64,000 bases of DNA from Tabrizicola sp. (GCF_030373185.1 NZ_JAUCZH010000005.1:124001-188000); one strand, 5' to 3'. Positions 50,200-59,365 are shown, counted from the stretch's first letter. Notes: generated from the sequence alone by a model not told the origin. A program made the numbers and translations.

Positions 50200-51645
50200 T
50201 TATTCCGGGTCGACCCGCGAAATCAACCGCTCGTCACAGGGTGCCACCCGCAGGATGTTGGTCGTGCCCTTTACGTTGAACGGCACACCTGCGGTGACTA
50301 CAATCTGATCTTCATCGGTGGCAAAGCCGCCATCCCGGGCAGCACGAACCGCCGCGAGGACCGCGCCCTTGAACCGTTCCTGTGGCTCGGTGATCACGCA
50401 ATGCGCGCCCCATGTCAGCGCCATGCGCCGCGCGGTGGACATCAGCGGCGTCAGCGCCAGAATCGGCACATGCGGCCGTTCGCGAGCAACGAGGCTTGCG
50501 GTATTGCCCGACTGGCTGAAACAGCAGATCGCCTTGATGTTGGTCGCTTCGGCAATCTCGCGCGCGGCGGCCACGATACCATCGGCAATCGATTCGCGGC
50601 GCACGACGCGGCTGGCTTCGATCACGGAACGGTAGGTCGGATCTTTCTCGACGCTCATCGCCACGTTGTTCATCGTGGTGACGGCTTCGATCGGGTATTT
50701 GCCCGCCGCCGATTCCGCCGAAAGCATCACGGCATCCGCGCCTTCATAGATGGCCGTGGCCACGTCGCTGACCTCGGCCCGGGTAGGGACCGGGGCTTCG
50801 ATCATCGATTCCAGCATCTGTGTTGCCACGATCACCGGCTTGGCCGCCGCCCGCGCGCCCCGCACCAGCCGCTTCTGGATCGGTGGCACCGAATAGACCG
50901 GCAGTTCCACACCCAGATCGCCGCGCGCGACCATGATGCCGTCGGACACTTGCAGGATGGCGTCATAGGCCTTCACCGCCGCCGGTTTTTCGATCTTCGA
51001 CAGGATCGCCGCGCGGCCCTTGGCAAGAACGCGCGCCTCGATCACGTCTTCGGGGCGCTGCACGAAGGACAGCGCCAACCAGTCCACGCCCAGTTCGCAG
51101 GCAAATTCCAGATCGTCCTTGTCCTTTTCCGACAGTGCCGCCACCGGCAGCACCACGTCCGGCACGTTCACGCCCTTGCGGTTGGAGATCGTGCCACCCA
51201 CTGTCACAGTGCAACTGGCAAAATCCTTGCCGCAGTCTTCGACCTTCAGCCGGATCTTCCCGTCATTGATCAACAGCGAGGTGCCGGGTTCGAGCGCTGC
51301 AAAAATCTCGGGGTGCGGCAGGTTCACGCGGTTCGCGTCACCCGGGGCGGCCGACAGATCAAGCCGGAAAGCCGCGCCTTCAACCAGTTCTTCCGACGGG
51401 TTGGCAAACACGCCCACGCGCAGTTTCGGACCCTGAAGGTCGGCGAGAATGGCGATCGGGCGGCCGGTATCGGCCTCGACTTGCCGGATGATGCTGTGAC
51501 GCGCACGCTGTTCGTCATGGGTGCCGTGGCTCATGTTCAGGCGGAACACGTCGGCCCCGGCCTCGAACAAGGCGCGGATCATTTCGTAGGTGCTGGACGC
51601 TGGGCCAAGCGTGGCCACAATCTTCACGTTGCGGTGACGGCGCAT
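50200..51645 (-). CDS. pyk: pyruvate kinase
   Basis: 481 residues from ATG 51645, chosen because AGGAGG lies 6 nt upstream. RNVKIVATLGPASS, DVFRLNMSHGTHDEQ, ILSKIEKPAA, IMVARGDLGVELP, VIVATQMLESMIEAPVPTRAEVSD, and GADAVMLSAESAAGKYP are all family blocks. Final ATP-yielding step of glycolysis. Divergent from the N-formylglutamate amidohydrolase gene. Confidence 0.97.
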   Translation of the reverse strand: MRRHRNVKIVATLGPASSTYEMIRALFEAGADVFRLNMSHGTHDEQRARHSIIRQVEADTGRPIAILADLQGPKLRVGVFANPSEELVEGAAFRLDLSAAPGDANRVNLPHPEIFAALEPGTSLLINDGKIRLKVEDCGKDFASCTVTVGGTISNRKGVNVPDVVLPVAALSEKDKDDLEFACELGVDWLALSFVQRPEDVIEARVLAKGRAAILSKIEKPAAVKAYDAILQVSDGIMVARGDLGVELPVYSVPPIQKRLVRGARAAAKPVIVATQMLESMIEAPVPTRAEVSDVATAIYEGADAVMLSAESAAGKYPIEAVTTMNNVAMSVEKDPTYRSVIEASRVVRRESIADGIVAAAREIAEATNIKAICCFSQSGNTASLVARERPHVPILALTPLMSTARRMALTWGAHCVITEPQERFKGAVLAAVRAARDGGFATDEDQIVVTAGVPFNVKGTTNILRVAPCDERLISRVDPE

Positions 51646-51830
51646 TGCCATCCTCCTGCTTCAAATTTCGGTTCATGTGGGCCGCGTGCCTTATGGCGCA
51701 ATCCGCAGGCTGCCGCAACGCTTTCCCACCGCTCTTTGCGCCCTTGCGTGCGCACATTGCTGGCAAGCCGCAAAGATCGATCGTATGGAAGACAGGAGCG
51801 CCACCGCAGACCATGTGAAAAGGACCGGAC

Positions 51831-52559
51831 TTGGCATTCATCATCGAAGGGCAAGATCGCCCGGGCCGCTGGCTTGTAACCTGTGACCACGCCTCGAACC
51901 GCGTGCCGGACTGGCTGAACGGCGGTGATCTTGGGATTCCTGAGGCTGACATGGCCCGCCACATCGCGTGGGATGTCGGCGCGGCGGGCGTCGCTTCGGC
52001 GCTTGGTCAGCACCTGAACAGCCCGGTGATTCTGTCGGATTTCTCGCGGCTGGTGATCGACCCGAACCGGGGTGAGGATGACCCCACCCTTGTCATGCGG
52101 CTTTATGACGGGACGATCATTCCCGCCAACCGCCATGCCGGGCCTGAAGACATCGAACGCCGTCTGGACGAGCTTTATCGCCCCTATCATTCGGCCTATG
52201 CCCGTCTTGCCGCGCTGCGCCCTGACCGGGTGATCGTGGCCATCCATTCCTTTACCCCGTCCTTGCGGGGCCGCGCGCCCCGGCCATGGCATGTGGGCGT
52301 GCTGTATTCCCATCTGGATGACCGGTTTTCGCGCCCGCTGATTGCCCGGCTGATGGCTGAGCCCGACCTTTGCATCGGTGACAACGAGCCCTATTCCGGC
52401 CACCTGCCCGGCGACGCAATCGACCGCCACGCCTTGCGCAACGGTCGTCACAACACACTTGTAGAACTCAGGAATGACCTGATCGAAACGCAGGCGCAGC
52501 AGGCCCATTGGGCGGCCCGGCTTGCCCCGATCCTGACCGAAGTGCTGGGGGGACTGTAG
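51831..52559 (+). CDS. N-formylglutamate amidohydrolase family protein
   Basis: 242 residues starting with TTG 51831; an in-frame TGA at 51816 and absence of ATG/GTG upstream leave no better start, and AAGGA sits 6-10 nt before it. LVTCDHASNRVPDWLN, WDVGAAGVASALGQHL, VIVAIHSFTPSLRGRAPRPWHVGVLY, and DNEPYSGHLPGDAIDRHALRNGRHNTLVELRND match PF05013. It hydrolyses N-formyl-L-glutamate or related formyl/acyl amino acids. Next to DUF1244 with 1 nt spacing. Confidence 0.9.
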   Translation: MAFIIEGQDRPGRWLVTCDHASNRVPDWLNGGDLGIPEADMARHIAWDVGAAGVASALGQHLNSPVILSDFSRLVIDPNRGEDDPTLVMRLYDGTIIPANRHAGPEDIERRLDELYRPYHSAYARLAALRPDRVIVAIHSFTPSLRGRAPRPWHVGVLYSHLDDRFSRPLIARLMAEPDLCIGDNEPYSGHLPGDAIDRHALRNGRHNTLVELRNDLIETQAQQAHWAARLAPILTEVLGGL

Positions 52560-52560
52560 A

Positions 52561-52875
52561 ATGGACGACCAAACCCGCATTGAACTGGAAGCCGCCACCT
52601 TCCGCGCCTTGGTCCATCATCTGATGGAAAAGCGCCCCGATGTGCAGAATATCGACCTGATGAACCTTGGCGGCTTTTGCCGCAACTGCCTGTCGCGCTG
52701 GTATCAGGAAGCGGCGGCGGAAAAGGGGATCGCGCTTTCCAAGGATGCGGCCCGCGAAGTGGTTTACGGCATGCCCTATGCCGACTGGGTGGCGCAGAAC
52801 CAGACCGAAGCGGACGCCGCAAAGAAAGCCTCCTTCGACAAGGCTTTCGCTGAAAACGTCGGCAAGCAGGACTGA
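52561..52875 (+). CDS. DUF1244 domain protein
   Basis: 104 residues, helical. RALVHHLMEKRPDVQNIDLMNLGGFCRNCLSRWY and REVVYGMPYADWV define DUF1244, a small conserved proteobacterial family of unknown function. A CRNC pair could bind metal. It begins 1 nt after the N-formylglutamate amidohydrolase stop. Confidence 0.9.
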   Translation: MDDQTRIELEAATFRALVHHLMEKRPDVQNIDLMNLGGFCRNCLSRWYQEAAAEKGIALSKDAAREVVYGMPYADWVAQNQTEADAAKKASFDKAFAENVGKQD

Positions 52876-52894
52876 CCGGGGTCGCCCCATAGGT

Positions 52895-52908
52895 CGGGGC
52901 CTGCCCCG
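52895..52908. terminator. short GC hairpin between convergent genes
   Basis: CGGGGC (52895-52900) and GCCCCG (52903-52908), between DUF1244 (+) and azlD (-) stops. No T-run. Confidence 0.35.
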
Positions 52909-52917
52909 GCTCTCGCC

Positions 52918-53217
52918 CTACACCCCGACCCAGCGCAACACGGCCACCACCGCCACGCCCAGCAGGGCGGCGGCCACGTCGCTGCCCAGAAGCAACGTCA
53001 GCCCCACCACCGCACCCAGCGCCAGCGCCTCGGCCAGACCGCCTTGCGCCAGTGACAGCGCGGTAATCCCCGCCATCACCGAAAGCGGCGTCGCCCGTAG
53101 CGCCGCCTCGATCCGGGGCGAGGCGGGCATGAACCGCATCAGCACAAATCCCAGCATCCGGCAGATCAGCGCCGCCGCCGCCATGACCAGAAGGAGTGTC
53201 GGAAAGCCATCGCTCAT
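52918..53217 (-). CDS. azlD: AzlD branched-chain amino acid exporter subunit
   Basis: 99 residues from ATG 53217, three to four membrane helices (LLLVMAAAALICRMLGFVLMRF, then AALRATPLSVMAGITAL). AzlD is the small partner of AzlC in branched-chain amino acid (or methionine) export. Its start overlaps the azlC stop by 4 nt. Confidence 0.9.
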   Translation of the reverse strand: MSDGFPTLLLVMAAAALICRMLGFVLMRFMPASPRIEAALRATPLSVMAGITALSLAQGGLAEALALGAVVGLTLLLGSDVAAALLGVAVVAVLRWVGV

Positions 53218-53912
53218 GCCCGGTCCCGCCACGTTGCTGCGGCAACCGCGCCGCCTGCCAGCCCCGCGCCGATCACCGCCCAGCTTGGCCCGGCCACGCT
53301 GGCAATCAGCAAGGCCGCCGCAGCGCCCACCGCAACCGGCACCAGATCGGCGCGCGCTTTGGTCATGGCCGTCGTCATCGCGGCGGCAAAGGCGGGCAGC
53401 ATCAGGTCAAACCCCAGCGCCTCGGGCGCGGGCAGGATCGTCACGGCACCGGCCCCGATTGCGGTGCCCGCCAGCCAGCCCACGAACATCGGCGTGCCGG
53501 TTCCCGCCAGATAGGCCCGGTCCGCCTCACCCGCCCGGATCGCGCGCATGGTCAGCATCCAGTTGGCATCGCCCAGAAGCAGAAGGCTGCCATAGGCCTT
53601 TGGCGCGCTGACCTGCCCCAGCCACGGCTGCAAGGCTGCGCCGAACAGGAAATAGCGGGCGTTGATCACCAGGATCGTCGCAAAAAGCGCCGTCAGGGTC
53701 GCCGCCCCGGATTGCAGCAGGTTTACGGCCGCCAATTGCGCCGAGCCCGAATAGATCGCCGCACTTGTCACCACCGCGCGGCCAATGCCGAACCCCGCCT
53801 GCGCCGCAACAAGGCCAAAGCCCAGGCCATAGGCAAAGATGCTCAGGCCCAGGGGCAGCCCGTCGCGCAGACCACGGCGAAAGCCGTCAAGGGTAAACGG
53901 CGCGGCGGACAT
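53214..53912 (-). CDS. azlC: AzlC branched-chain amino acid exporter subunit
   Basis: 232 residues, multi-spanning. FRRGLRDGLPLGLSIFAYGLGFGL, SAAIYSGSAQLAAVNLLQSGA, and FLFGAALQPWLGQVSAPKAYGSLLLLGDANWMLTM are AzlC hallmarks. Efflux of branched-chain amino acids with AzlD. 3 nt after the D-amino-acid transaminase gene, so probably transcribed with it. Confidence 0.92.
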   Translation of the reverse strand: MSAAPFTLDGFRRGLRDGLPLGLSIFAYGLGFGLVAAQAGFGIGRAVVTSAAIYSGSAQLAAVNLLQSGAATLTALFATILVINARYFLFGAALQPWLGQVSAPKAYGSLLLLGDANWMLTMRAIRAGEADRAYLAGTGTPMFVGWLAGTAIGAGAVTILPAPEALGFDLMLPAFAAAMTTAMTKARADLVPVAVGAAAALLIASVAGPSWAVIGAGLAGGAVAAATWRDRA

Positions 53913-53915
53913 GGG

Positions 53916-54779
53916 TCAGATCGCGGCTTTACGCATTTCTTCCAGATAGATCTCGCGCAGGCGCACGGCCACCGGACCCGGCTTGCCAGAGCCGACGGGT
54001 TTGCCGTCCACCTCGACCACCGGCATCACGAAAATCGACGCTGCGGTCGAGAACGCCTCATCCGCCGCCTGGGCTTCGGCGGGGGTAAAGGCCCGCTCCT
54101 CGACTTCAAACTGCGCTTCGGCGGCAAAGCGCAGCACGGCGGCGCGGGTGATCCCGTGCAGGATGTCATTGCCCAACTGGCGGGTGATCATCTTGTTGCC
54201 CTTGACGATATAGGCGTTGTTCGAGGTGCCTTCGGTCACGGCCCCGGCTTCATCGGTGAACCAGCTGTCATCGACCCCTGCCTTCTTGGCCGCCATCTTG
54301 CCCATCGAGGGGTAAAGCAGTTGCACCGTCTTGATGTCCACCCGGCTCCACCGAAGATCGGGGATGGTGATGACCTTGAACCCGGTCTTCGCCGCTGGCG
54401 CGTCGGCAAGGTTGGGGATGTCTTGCGTGAAGGCCACGATGGTGCCGGGCAAGGACGGATCGGGAAACACAAAGCTGCGGTCGCCGGGATTGCCGCGCGT
54501 CACCTGCAAATAGATCATCCCCTGATCAATGCCGTTTTGCGCCACCAGTTCCCGGTGCATCGCCAGAAGCTCGGCTTCGCTGATCGGGCAAGACATCTCC
54601 AGTTCGGCCAGCGACCGGGCCAGCCGTTTCACATGGCCGTCAAAGTCGATCAGCTTGCCGTCCAGCACCGAGGTTACCTCGTAGACCCCGTCGGCCATCA
54701 GGAACCCGCGGTCGAAGATCGAGATCTTCGCCTCGGACTCTGGCAGGTAGTCGCCGTTCACATAGACGGTGCGGGTCAT
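53916..54779 (-). CDS. dat: D-amino-acid transaminase (class IV PLP)
   Basis: 287 residues from ATG 54779. FDRGFLMADGVYEVTSVLDGKL, IYLQVTRGNPGDR, PLP-lysine Lys150 in VDIKTVQLLYPSMGKMAAKK, and EGTSNNAYIVKGNKMITRQLG define the D-alanine transaminase subgroup. It exchanges amino groups between D-alanine/D-glutamate and 2-oxo acids. It lies 4 nt after the racemase gene, making a D-amino-acid pair, and 3 nt before azlC. Confidence 0.9.
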   Translation of the reverse strand: MTRTVYVNGDYLPESEAKISIFDRGFLMADGVYEVTSVLDGKLIDFDGHVKRLARSLAELEMSCPISEAELLAMHRELVAQNGIDQGMIYLQVTRGNPGDRSFVFPDPSLPGTIVAFTQDIPNLADAPAAKTGFKVITIPDLRWSRVDIKTVQLLYPSMGKMAAKKAGVDDSWFTDEAGAVTEGTSNNAYIVKGNKMITRQLGNDILHGITRAAVLRFAAEAQFEVEERAFTPAEAQAADEAFSTAASIFVMPVVEVDGKPVGSGKPGPVAVRLREIYLEEMRKAAI

Positions 54780-54783
54780 GGAT

Positions 54784-55758
54784 TTATCCCCATAGGTTGG
54801 CATCGGACGGGTGAACCCCGGCGGCGTCGTAGTGCAGGGGGTGATCGCGGTCTTCGGCCAGAAGCAGAGGGCCGTCAAGGTCTGTCCAATCTGCGCCCAT
54901 GGCCGCGCCTTGCGCCAGAAGCACCGCCGGGGCCATGGCAAGCGATGATCCGACCATGCAGCCGACCATCACCCGAAACCCCATTTGACGCGCAAGATCA
55001 CGGGTCGCAAGCGCCTCGGTCAGCCCGCCGGTCTTGTCCAGCTTCAGGTTCACCACGTCATACTTTCCCCAAAGCGCGGAAAGGCTGGTGCGGTCATGGC
55101 AGCTTTCGTCGGCGCAGACCGGCACCGGGCGGGGCATTTCGGCCAGCATCCCGTCTTGCCCGGCGGGCAGGGGCTGTTCCACCAGTTCCACGCCAAGGCG
55201 CAGAAGGTAGGGCGCAAGATCGGTGTAGACCTCGGGCGTCCAGCCTTCGTTGGCGTCAACGATGATCCGGCTGGCAGGCGCCCCGGCGCGGACGGCCTCC
55301 AGGCGTGGCATATCGTCGGGGGTGCCAAGTTTTATCTTGAGGATTGGCCGGTGGGCATGGGTGGCGGCCGCCGCGCGCATCGCGTCGGGCGGGGCAAGCG
55401 ACAGGGTGAAAGCCGTCACCACGGGTCCGGGCGGGGGCAGCCCGGCAAGTGACCAGACCCTTTGACCGGAACGTTTCGCCTCAAGATCCCAAAGCGCGCA
55501 GTCCACCGCGTTGCGCGCGGCACCGGGTGGAAGCGCGGTTTGCAGATCGGCGCGGGTGATGCCGTCAGGCAGGGATTCGATCTGGCCGCGCACGCTGTCT
55601 TGCGTTTCGCCGTAGCGGGCATAAGGCACACATTCGCCGCGGCCTGTCATCCCGCCACGGGTGATGCTTGTCGTCAGAACGCGCGCCTCGGTCTTGGACC
55701 CGCGCGAGATCGTGAAGGTCTGGGCAAGACGGAAGCGGTCTTCGGTGACGGTGATCAT
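54784..55758 (-). CDS. enolase-superfamily dipeptide epimerase / N-acetyl-D-glutamate racemase (DgcA-like)
   Basis: 324 residues. Enolase-superfamily muconate-cycloisomerase subgroup: RGGMTGRGECVPYARYG, capping-domain substrate loop, ILKIKLG (KxK base), metal ligands in IVDANEGW, VEQPLP and CADESCH, and the second Lys in VNLKLDKTGG. L-Ala-D/L-Glu epimerases and DgcA (N-acetyl-D-Glu racemase) share this pattern and cannot be separated here. Its neighbour D-amino-acid transaminase suggests recycling of D-Glu or muropeptides. ATG 55758 chosen; the longer reading has no support. Confidence 0.87.
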   Translation of the reverse strand: MITVTEDRFRLAQTFTISRGSKTEARVLTTSITRGGMTGRGECVPYARYGETQDSVRGQIESLPDGITRADLQTALPPGAARNAVDCALWDLEAKRSGQRVWSLAGLPPPGPVVTAFTLSLAPPDAMRAAAATHAHRPILKIKLGTPDDMPRLEAVRAGAPASRIIVDANEGWTPEVYTDLAPYLLRLGVELVEQPLPAGQDGMLAEMPRPVPVCADESCHDRTSLSALWGKYDVVNLKLDKTGGLTEALATRDLARQMGFRVMVGCMVGSSLAMAPAVLLAQGAAMGADWTDLDGPLLLAEDRDHPLHYDAAGVHPSDANLWG

Positions 55759-55864
55759 GGCATGTCTTCGCGCGGTCCGCGCAAAGCCGCAAGGGTGGAC
55801 TGCTTGAGGTGATCGCCGGATGGTCGCAATGCTGCGGATGCGAAATCGCCCTTGCGGTCGGATG

Positions 55865-55898
55865 CGCAAGATTATATCGCAAAGTTGACGATCTGCGA
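55865..55898. promoter_or_regulatory. candidate regulatory direct repeats before mcl1
   Basis: In the 165-nt divergent gap, CGCAA occurs at 55865-55869 and 55878-55882, 13 nt apart, flanking ATTATATCG. A TGCGAAA follows at 55894-55900, and a TTGACG hexamer at 55885-55890. The -10 spacing is not convincing, so this is only a candidate. Confidence 0.3.
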
Positions 55899-55923
55899 AA
55901 CTAGATTACCAAAGGCCTAACCG

Positions 55924-56886
55924 ATGAGCTTTCGCTTGCAACCCCCCGCCCCCGCCCGCCCGAACCGCTGCCAGTTGTTCGGTCCCGGCTCGCGGCCTGA
56001 ACTCTTTGCCAAGATGGCGGCCTCTGCGGCGGATGTGATCAACCTTGACCTTGAAGACTCGGTCGCCCCCGCTGACAAGGCTCAGGCACGGGCCAGTATC
56101 ATCAAGGCGATTTCCGAGGTGGATTGGGGCCGCAAGACGCTTTCTGTGCGGATAAACGGTCTGGACACGCCATTTTGGTATCGTGACGTGGTGGACCTGC
56201 TGGAACAGGCGGGCGATCGGCTGGACCAGATCATGATCCCGAAAGTGGGATGTGCGGCGGATGTCTATGCGGTCGATGCGCTGGTCACCGCCTGCGAGGC
56301 GGCGGCGGGGAGGACAAAGCGGATCAGCCTTGAGGTCATCATCGAAACCGCAGCGGGCATTGCCCATGTCGAGGAAATTGCGGCGTCCAGTCCACGCTTG
56401 CAGGCGATGAGCCTTGGTGCGGCGGATTTCGCGGCCTCGATGGGGATGCAGACCACGGGCATCGGCGGGACGCAGGAATATTACTACATGCACCGTGACG
56501 GGGCAAAGTACTGGTCTGATCCATGGCACTGGGCGCAAGCGGCTATCGTTGCGGCCTGCCGGACGCATGGCGTCTTGCCCGTGGATGGCCCCTTCGGCGA
56601 TTTCAGCGACGAGGAAGGGTTCCGCGCGCAGGCGCGGCGGTCGGCCACGCTGGGGATGGTGGGCAAATGGGCGATCCACCCCAAGCAGGTGGCGCTGGCC
56701 AACGAGGTCTTCACCCCCTCTGACGCCGCAGTGACCGAAGCACGCGAGATTCTGGCGGCGATGGAGGCCGCGAAGGCCGCCGGTCAGGGTGCGGCGGTCT
56801 ACAAGGGCCGTCTGGTCGATATCGCCAGCATGCGACAGGCCGAAGTGATCGTCCGGCAGGCGGAAATCATCGCCTCAGCGTCATGA
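55924..56886 (+). CDS. mcl1: L-malyl-CoA / beta-methylmalyl-CoA lyase
   Basis: 320 residues, near R. capsulatus Mcl1 (318). HpcH/HpaI-CitE fold: QLFGPGSRPELFAKMAASAADVINLDLEDSVAP (metal Glu/Asp), SVRINGLDTPFWYRD, MIPKVGCAADVYAVDAL, EVIIETAAGIAHVEEI, GAADFAASMGMQTTGIGG. It cleaves L-malyl-CoA to acetyl-CoA and glyoxylate and beta-methylmalyl-CoA to propionyl-CoA and glyoxylate in the ethylmalonyl-CoA pathway. Monocistronic, followed by several hairpins. Confidence 0.95.
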   Translation: MSFRLQPPAPARPNRCQLFGPGSRPELFAKMAASAADVINLDLEDSVAPADKAQARASIIKAISEVDWGRKTLSVRINGLDTPFWYRDVVDLLEQAGDRLDQIMIPKVGCAADVYAVDALVTACEAAAGRTKRISLEVIIETAAGIAHVEEIAASSPRLQAMSLGAADFAASMGMQTTGIGGTQEYYYMHRDGAKYWSDPWHWAQAAIVAACRTHGVLPVDGPFGDFSDEEGFRAQARRSATLGMVGKWAIHPKQVALANEVFTPSDAAVTEAREILAAMEAAKAAGQGAAVYKGRLVDIASMRQAEVIVRQAEIIASAS

Positions 56887-56890
56887 ATCG

Positions 56891-57042
56891 TTGACAAACT
56901 GCCCGTGAAAAGGGCAGCGTCACCCGGCGTCTGGTTCCAATACGGGCAGACAGCAAAGAATACCTGCGCCGCGCATCAGGGGAGGGGAGGCCCCGCGCGG
57001 CAAATGGGAGGATGCACGCCCCGTGGCCCGGCCACGGGGCGC
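56891..57042 (+). other. multi-hairpin region after mcl1
   Basis: Starts with TTGACA (56891). Three stems follow: CTGCCC/GGGCAG (56899-56904/56912-56917); GCCGCGC/GCGCGGC (56968-56974/56995-57001) with an inner GGGG/CCCC; and a 12-nt arm pair 57017-57028/57030-57041. A GTTT-containing stretch follows the last. Could be a structured 3' UTR or a small RNA with terminator; no good -10 matches the TTGACA. Confidence 0.45.
57017..57041 (+). terminator. strong GC hairpin, probable mcl1 terminator
   Basis: CGCCCCGTGGCC (57017-57028) and GGCCACGGGGCG (57030-57041) are perfect inverted repeats; in RNA the top pairs open to make a loop. Followed by CTGCTGTTTG, a weak U-tract. Confidence 0.55.
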
Positions 57043-57079
57043 TGCTGTTTGTGGTGCGTTTGCGACAGCGTTGCCCGGG

Positions 57080-57931
57080 TCAGAGCGCTGCCGCCAGCAT
57101 CGCCGGGGTCAGCACCGATTGCGCGCGGAGAAAATCCTGCAATTCAGCATACATCGCACGGTTCTTCAGGGCAAAGGACATGGCTGGCTTGATCTCGTCC
57201 AGCCGCATGCAAACGGGGATCGGCAGGCCGGTCCAATCGATGAAGGCCTCGATCTTGTGGCTGTTTGAGGGCGTGGTCACGAAGGGACATCCGGCCAGAG
57301 CGGCGGCATAAACGCCGTGATGCTGGGCGGTCAGGTAGATCTCGGCGCCGCGGAGGGTGGCGACGATGTCCTCATACGCCGTGCCGCGCATGGTCAGCCG
57401 GTCGCCCTCCCATTCGGCAAAGGGGGCGGGGATCAGGCCGTGGTGATGTGCGCCACCGATCACGCGGCCATGCGTCAGCTTGCGGGGCTTACCCTTGGAC
57501 AAGAAAGCGGGATCGGCCGCAGAGTCGAGAAGGGTAACAGGCGCGCCACCGAAACGGCGGGCAAAGGCGGCGGAGCGCGGCTCGCGCACGGTAAGGAGGG
57601 CGAGGCCTGCAAGGATGTCGTCGGCGGGGGCGTCGTATTGCTGGAACAGGGCGTTCACCACGGCGACGCGCTTGCCCTGCCGCTTGCCGCGCTGGATCAG
57701 CGACAGCAGAAACCGGGCGCGCGGGCCGGAGTGGTGGATCGTCCCTTCACCGTTGATCATAAGGATGTCGGCAGCATCGAATGCGGCGGCGTCGATGTCG
57801 CGCGTGCCGTTGGCGTGGCGGCCGGTGACCACAAGGCCCGCCCCCGCGATGGCGGCGGTCAGCGAGCGCATCACCGCCTTGCAGCCGGCATGCGGCACGT
57901 CCGAAGTATCGTTGGCAAGAAAGACGTTCAC
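57080..57931 (-). CDS. polysaccharide pyruvyl transferase family protein
   Basis: 283 residues, GT-B-like fold of PF04230: [104 protein letters not shown]. Members add pyruvate ketals to surface sugars or serve other GT roles. No exopolysaccharide operon is adjacent, so the acceptor is unknown. Divergent from accA. Confidence 0.83.
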   Translation of the reverse strand: MNVFLANDTSDVPHAGCKAVMRSLTAAIAGAGLVVTGRHANGTRDIDAAAFDAADILMINGEGTIHHSGPRARFLLSLIQRGKRQGKRVAVVNALFQQYDAPADDILAGLALLTVREPRSAAFARRFGGAPVTLLDSAADPAFLSKGKPRKLTHGRVIGGAHHHGLIPAPFAEWEGDRLTMRGTAYEDIVATLRGAEIYLTAQHHGVYAAALAGCPFVTTPSNSHKIEAFIDWTGLPIPVCMRLDEIKPAMSFALKNRAMYAELQDFLRAQSVLTPAMLAAAL

Positions 57932-58060
57932 GGACGGACCTGCGTTCAGGGTTGCGCGCAGGCTAGACGAAGGCTGGCAGGCTGCGCAAGGCCGGGGCTG
58001 GCAGTTGCACTTTCACAGAGCTTTGGCCATATAGGATCTCGCGGGAAGATGGAGCGCGCG

Positions 58061-59020
58061 ATGAATTACCTTGAGTTCGAAAAGCCGCTTGCCGAGATCG
58101 AGGGCAAGGCTGAAGAACTGCGCGCCATGGCCAAGACCGGCGGCGGCATGGACCTGACAAAAGAGGCCGAGGCGCTGGATCGCCGGGCCGAAGTCGCCTT
58201 GCGCGACCTTTATAAAAGCCTGACCCCTTGGCAGAAATGTCAGGTGGCGCGCCATCCTGACCGGCCGCATTGCAGGGACTATGTCGAGGCCCTGTTCACC
58301 GAATACACCAGTCTTGCCGGGGATCGGGCCTTTGCCGACGATCACGCCGTGATGGGCGGCATTGCGCGGTTCAACGATCAGCCGGTGGTGGTGATCGGCC
58401 ATGAAAAGGGCAACGACACCAAGACCCGTATCGAACGCAACTTCGGCATGGCGCGGCCCGAGGGCTATCGCAAGGCCATCCGCCTGATGGATCTGGCCGA
58501 CCGGTTCCGTCTGCCGGTGATCACGCTGGTGGATACTCCCGGCGCCTATCCCGGCAAGGGCGCCGAAGAACGTGGTCAGGCCGAAGCGATTGCCCGAAGC
58601 ACCGAAAAATGCCTGACCGTCGGGGTTCCGCTGATTTCGGTGGTGATCGGCGAAGGCGGATCCGGCGGCGCGGTGGCCTTTGCCACGGCAAACCGGGTGG
58701 CGATGCTGGAACATTCGGTCTACTCGGTGATCTCGCCAGAAGGCTGCGCCTCGATCCTTTGGAAGGACGCCGAAAAGATGCGCGAAGCGGCCGAGGCCTT
58801 GCGGCTGACCGCGCAGGATCTGCAAAAGCTGGGGATCATCGACCGGATCGTGAAAGAGCCGATGGGGGGCGCGCAACGTGCGCCGAAAGAGGCGATTGAT
58901 GCGGTCGGCAAGGCCATCGAGGCGATGCTGAAGGAATTGTCCGGCAAGAAGCCCGAAGCCCTGATCCGCGACCGGCGGCAGAAGTTTCTGGAGATGGGGT
59001 CGAAGGGTCTGGCGGCGTGA
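58061..59020 (+). CDS. accA: acetyl-CoA carboxylase carboxyltransferase subunit alpha
   Basis: 319 residues from ATG 58061 with GGAG 8 nt upstream (in-frame ATG 58049 is less likely). [95 protein letters not shown], and [17 protein letters not shown] are universal AccA blocks. Transfers the carboxyl group from biotin to acetyl-CoA for fatty acid synthesis. Overlaps the SMR gene by 4 nt. Confidence 0.97.
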   Translation: MNYLEFEKPLAEIEGKAEELRAMAKTGGGMDLTKEAEALDRRAEVALRDLYKSLTPWQKCQVARHPDRPHCRDYVEALFTEYTSLAGDRAFADDHAVMGGIARFNDQPVVVIGHEKGNDTKTRIERNFGMARPEGYRKAIRLMDLADRFRLPVITLVDTPGAYPGKGAEERGQAEAIARSTEKCLTVGVPLISVVIGEGGSGGAVAFATANRVAMLEHSVYSVISPEGCASILWKDAEKMREAAEALRLTAQDLQKLGIIDRIVKEPMGGAQRAPKEAIDAVGKAIEAMLKELSGKKPEALIRDRRQKFLEMGSKGLAA

Positions 59021-59331
59021 ACCCGTGGATTGTTCTGGCCGTCGCCGGGCTGTTGGAAATGGGCTGGGCGCTGGGCCTGAAGTATTCGGACGGCTTCACC
59101 CGGCTGATCCCTTCGGTCCTTACAATTGTGCTGGCGCTGGGGTCGTTCTGGCTACTGAGCCATGCGATGAAGTCGCTGCCGGTAGGCACGGCCTATGCGG
59201 TCTGGGTCGGCATCGGCGCGGTCGGCACCGCGATCGCGGCCGTGTTTCTGTTCGGTGAACAGGTCAATGTCATGCGTGTGTCGGGTATCATGCTGATCCT
59301 TGCCGGGATCGTTGCGCTGAAATTCGCTTGA
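59017..59331 (+). CDS. SMR family exporter, SugE/Gdx (guanidinium) type
   Basis: 104 residues, four membrane helices. The signature [19 protein letters not shown] with the conserved Glu and Trp in helix 1 places it with SugE/Gdx guanidinium/quaternary-ammonium exporters rather than Emr[17 protein letters not shown] and the C-terminal [14 protein letters not shown] agree. No ykkC-type guanidine riboswitch is visible: it is simply coupled to accA by a 4-nt overlap. Confidence 0.92.
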   Translation: MNPWIVLAVAGLLEMGWALGLKYSDGFTRLIPSVLTIVLALGSFWLLSHAMKSLPVGTAYAVWVGIGAVGTAIAAVFLFGEQVNVMRVSGIMLILAGIVALKFA

Positions 59332-59365
59332 TCCGCGTCGCCGCATGTTCTGACCTTGCCTGACC

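Noticed and set aside
50401-51879. 492-codon plus-strand frame opposite pyk
   Set aside because: Antisense shadow of pyruvate kinase; no start signal or domain.
56891-56919. TTGACA at 56891 as promoter of a small RNA
   Set aside because: At 16-18 nt spacing the sequence is GC-rich with no TA-containing -10, so the promoter is not claimed.
57012-57311. ATG preceded by GGGAGG at 57012, giving a possible short protein
   Set aside because: It runs through the mcl1 terminator hairpin and the 3' part of the convergent pyruvyltransferase gene; the translation has no recognisable features.
59017-59331. Guanidine (ykkC) riboswitch before the SMR gene
   Set aside because: There is no leader at all: the gene overlaps the accA stop.
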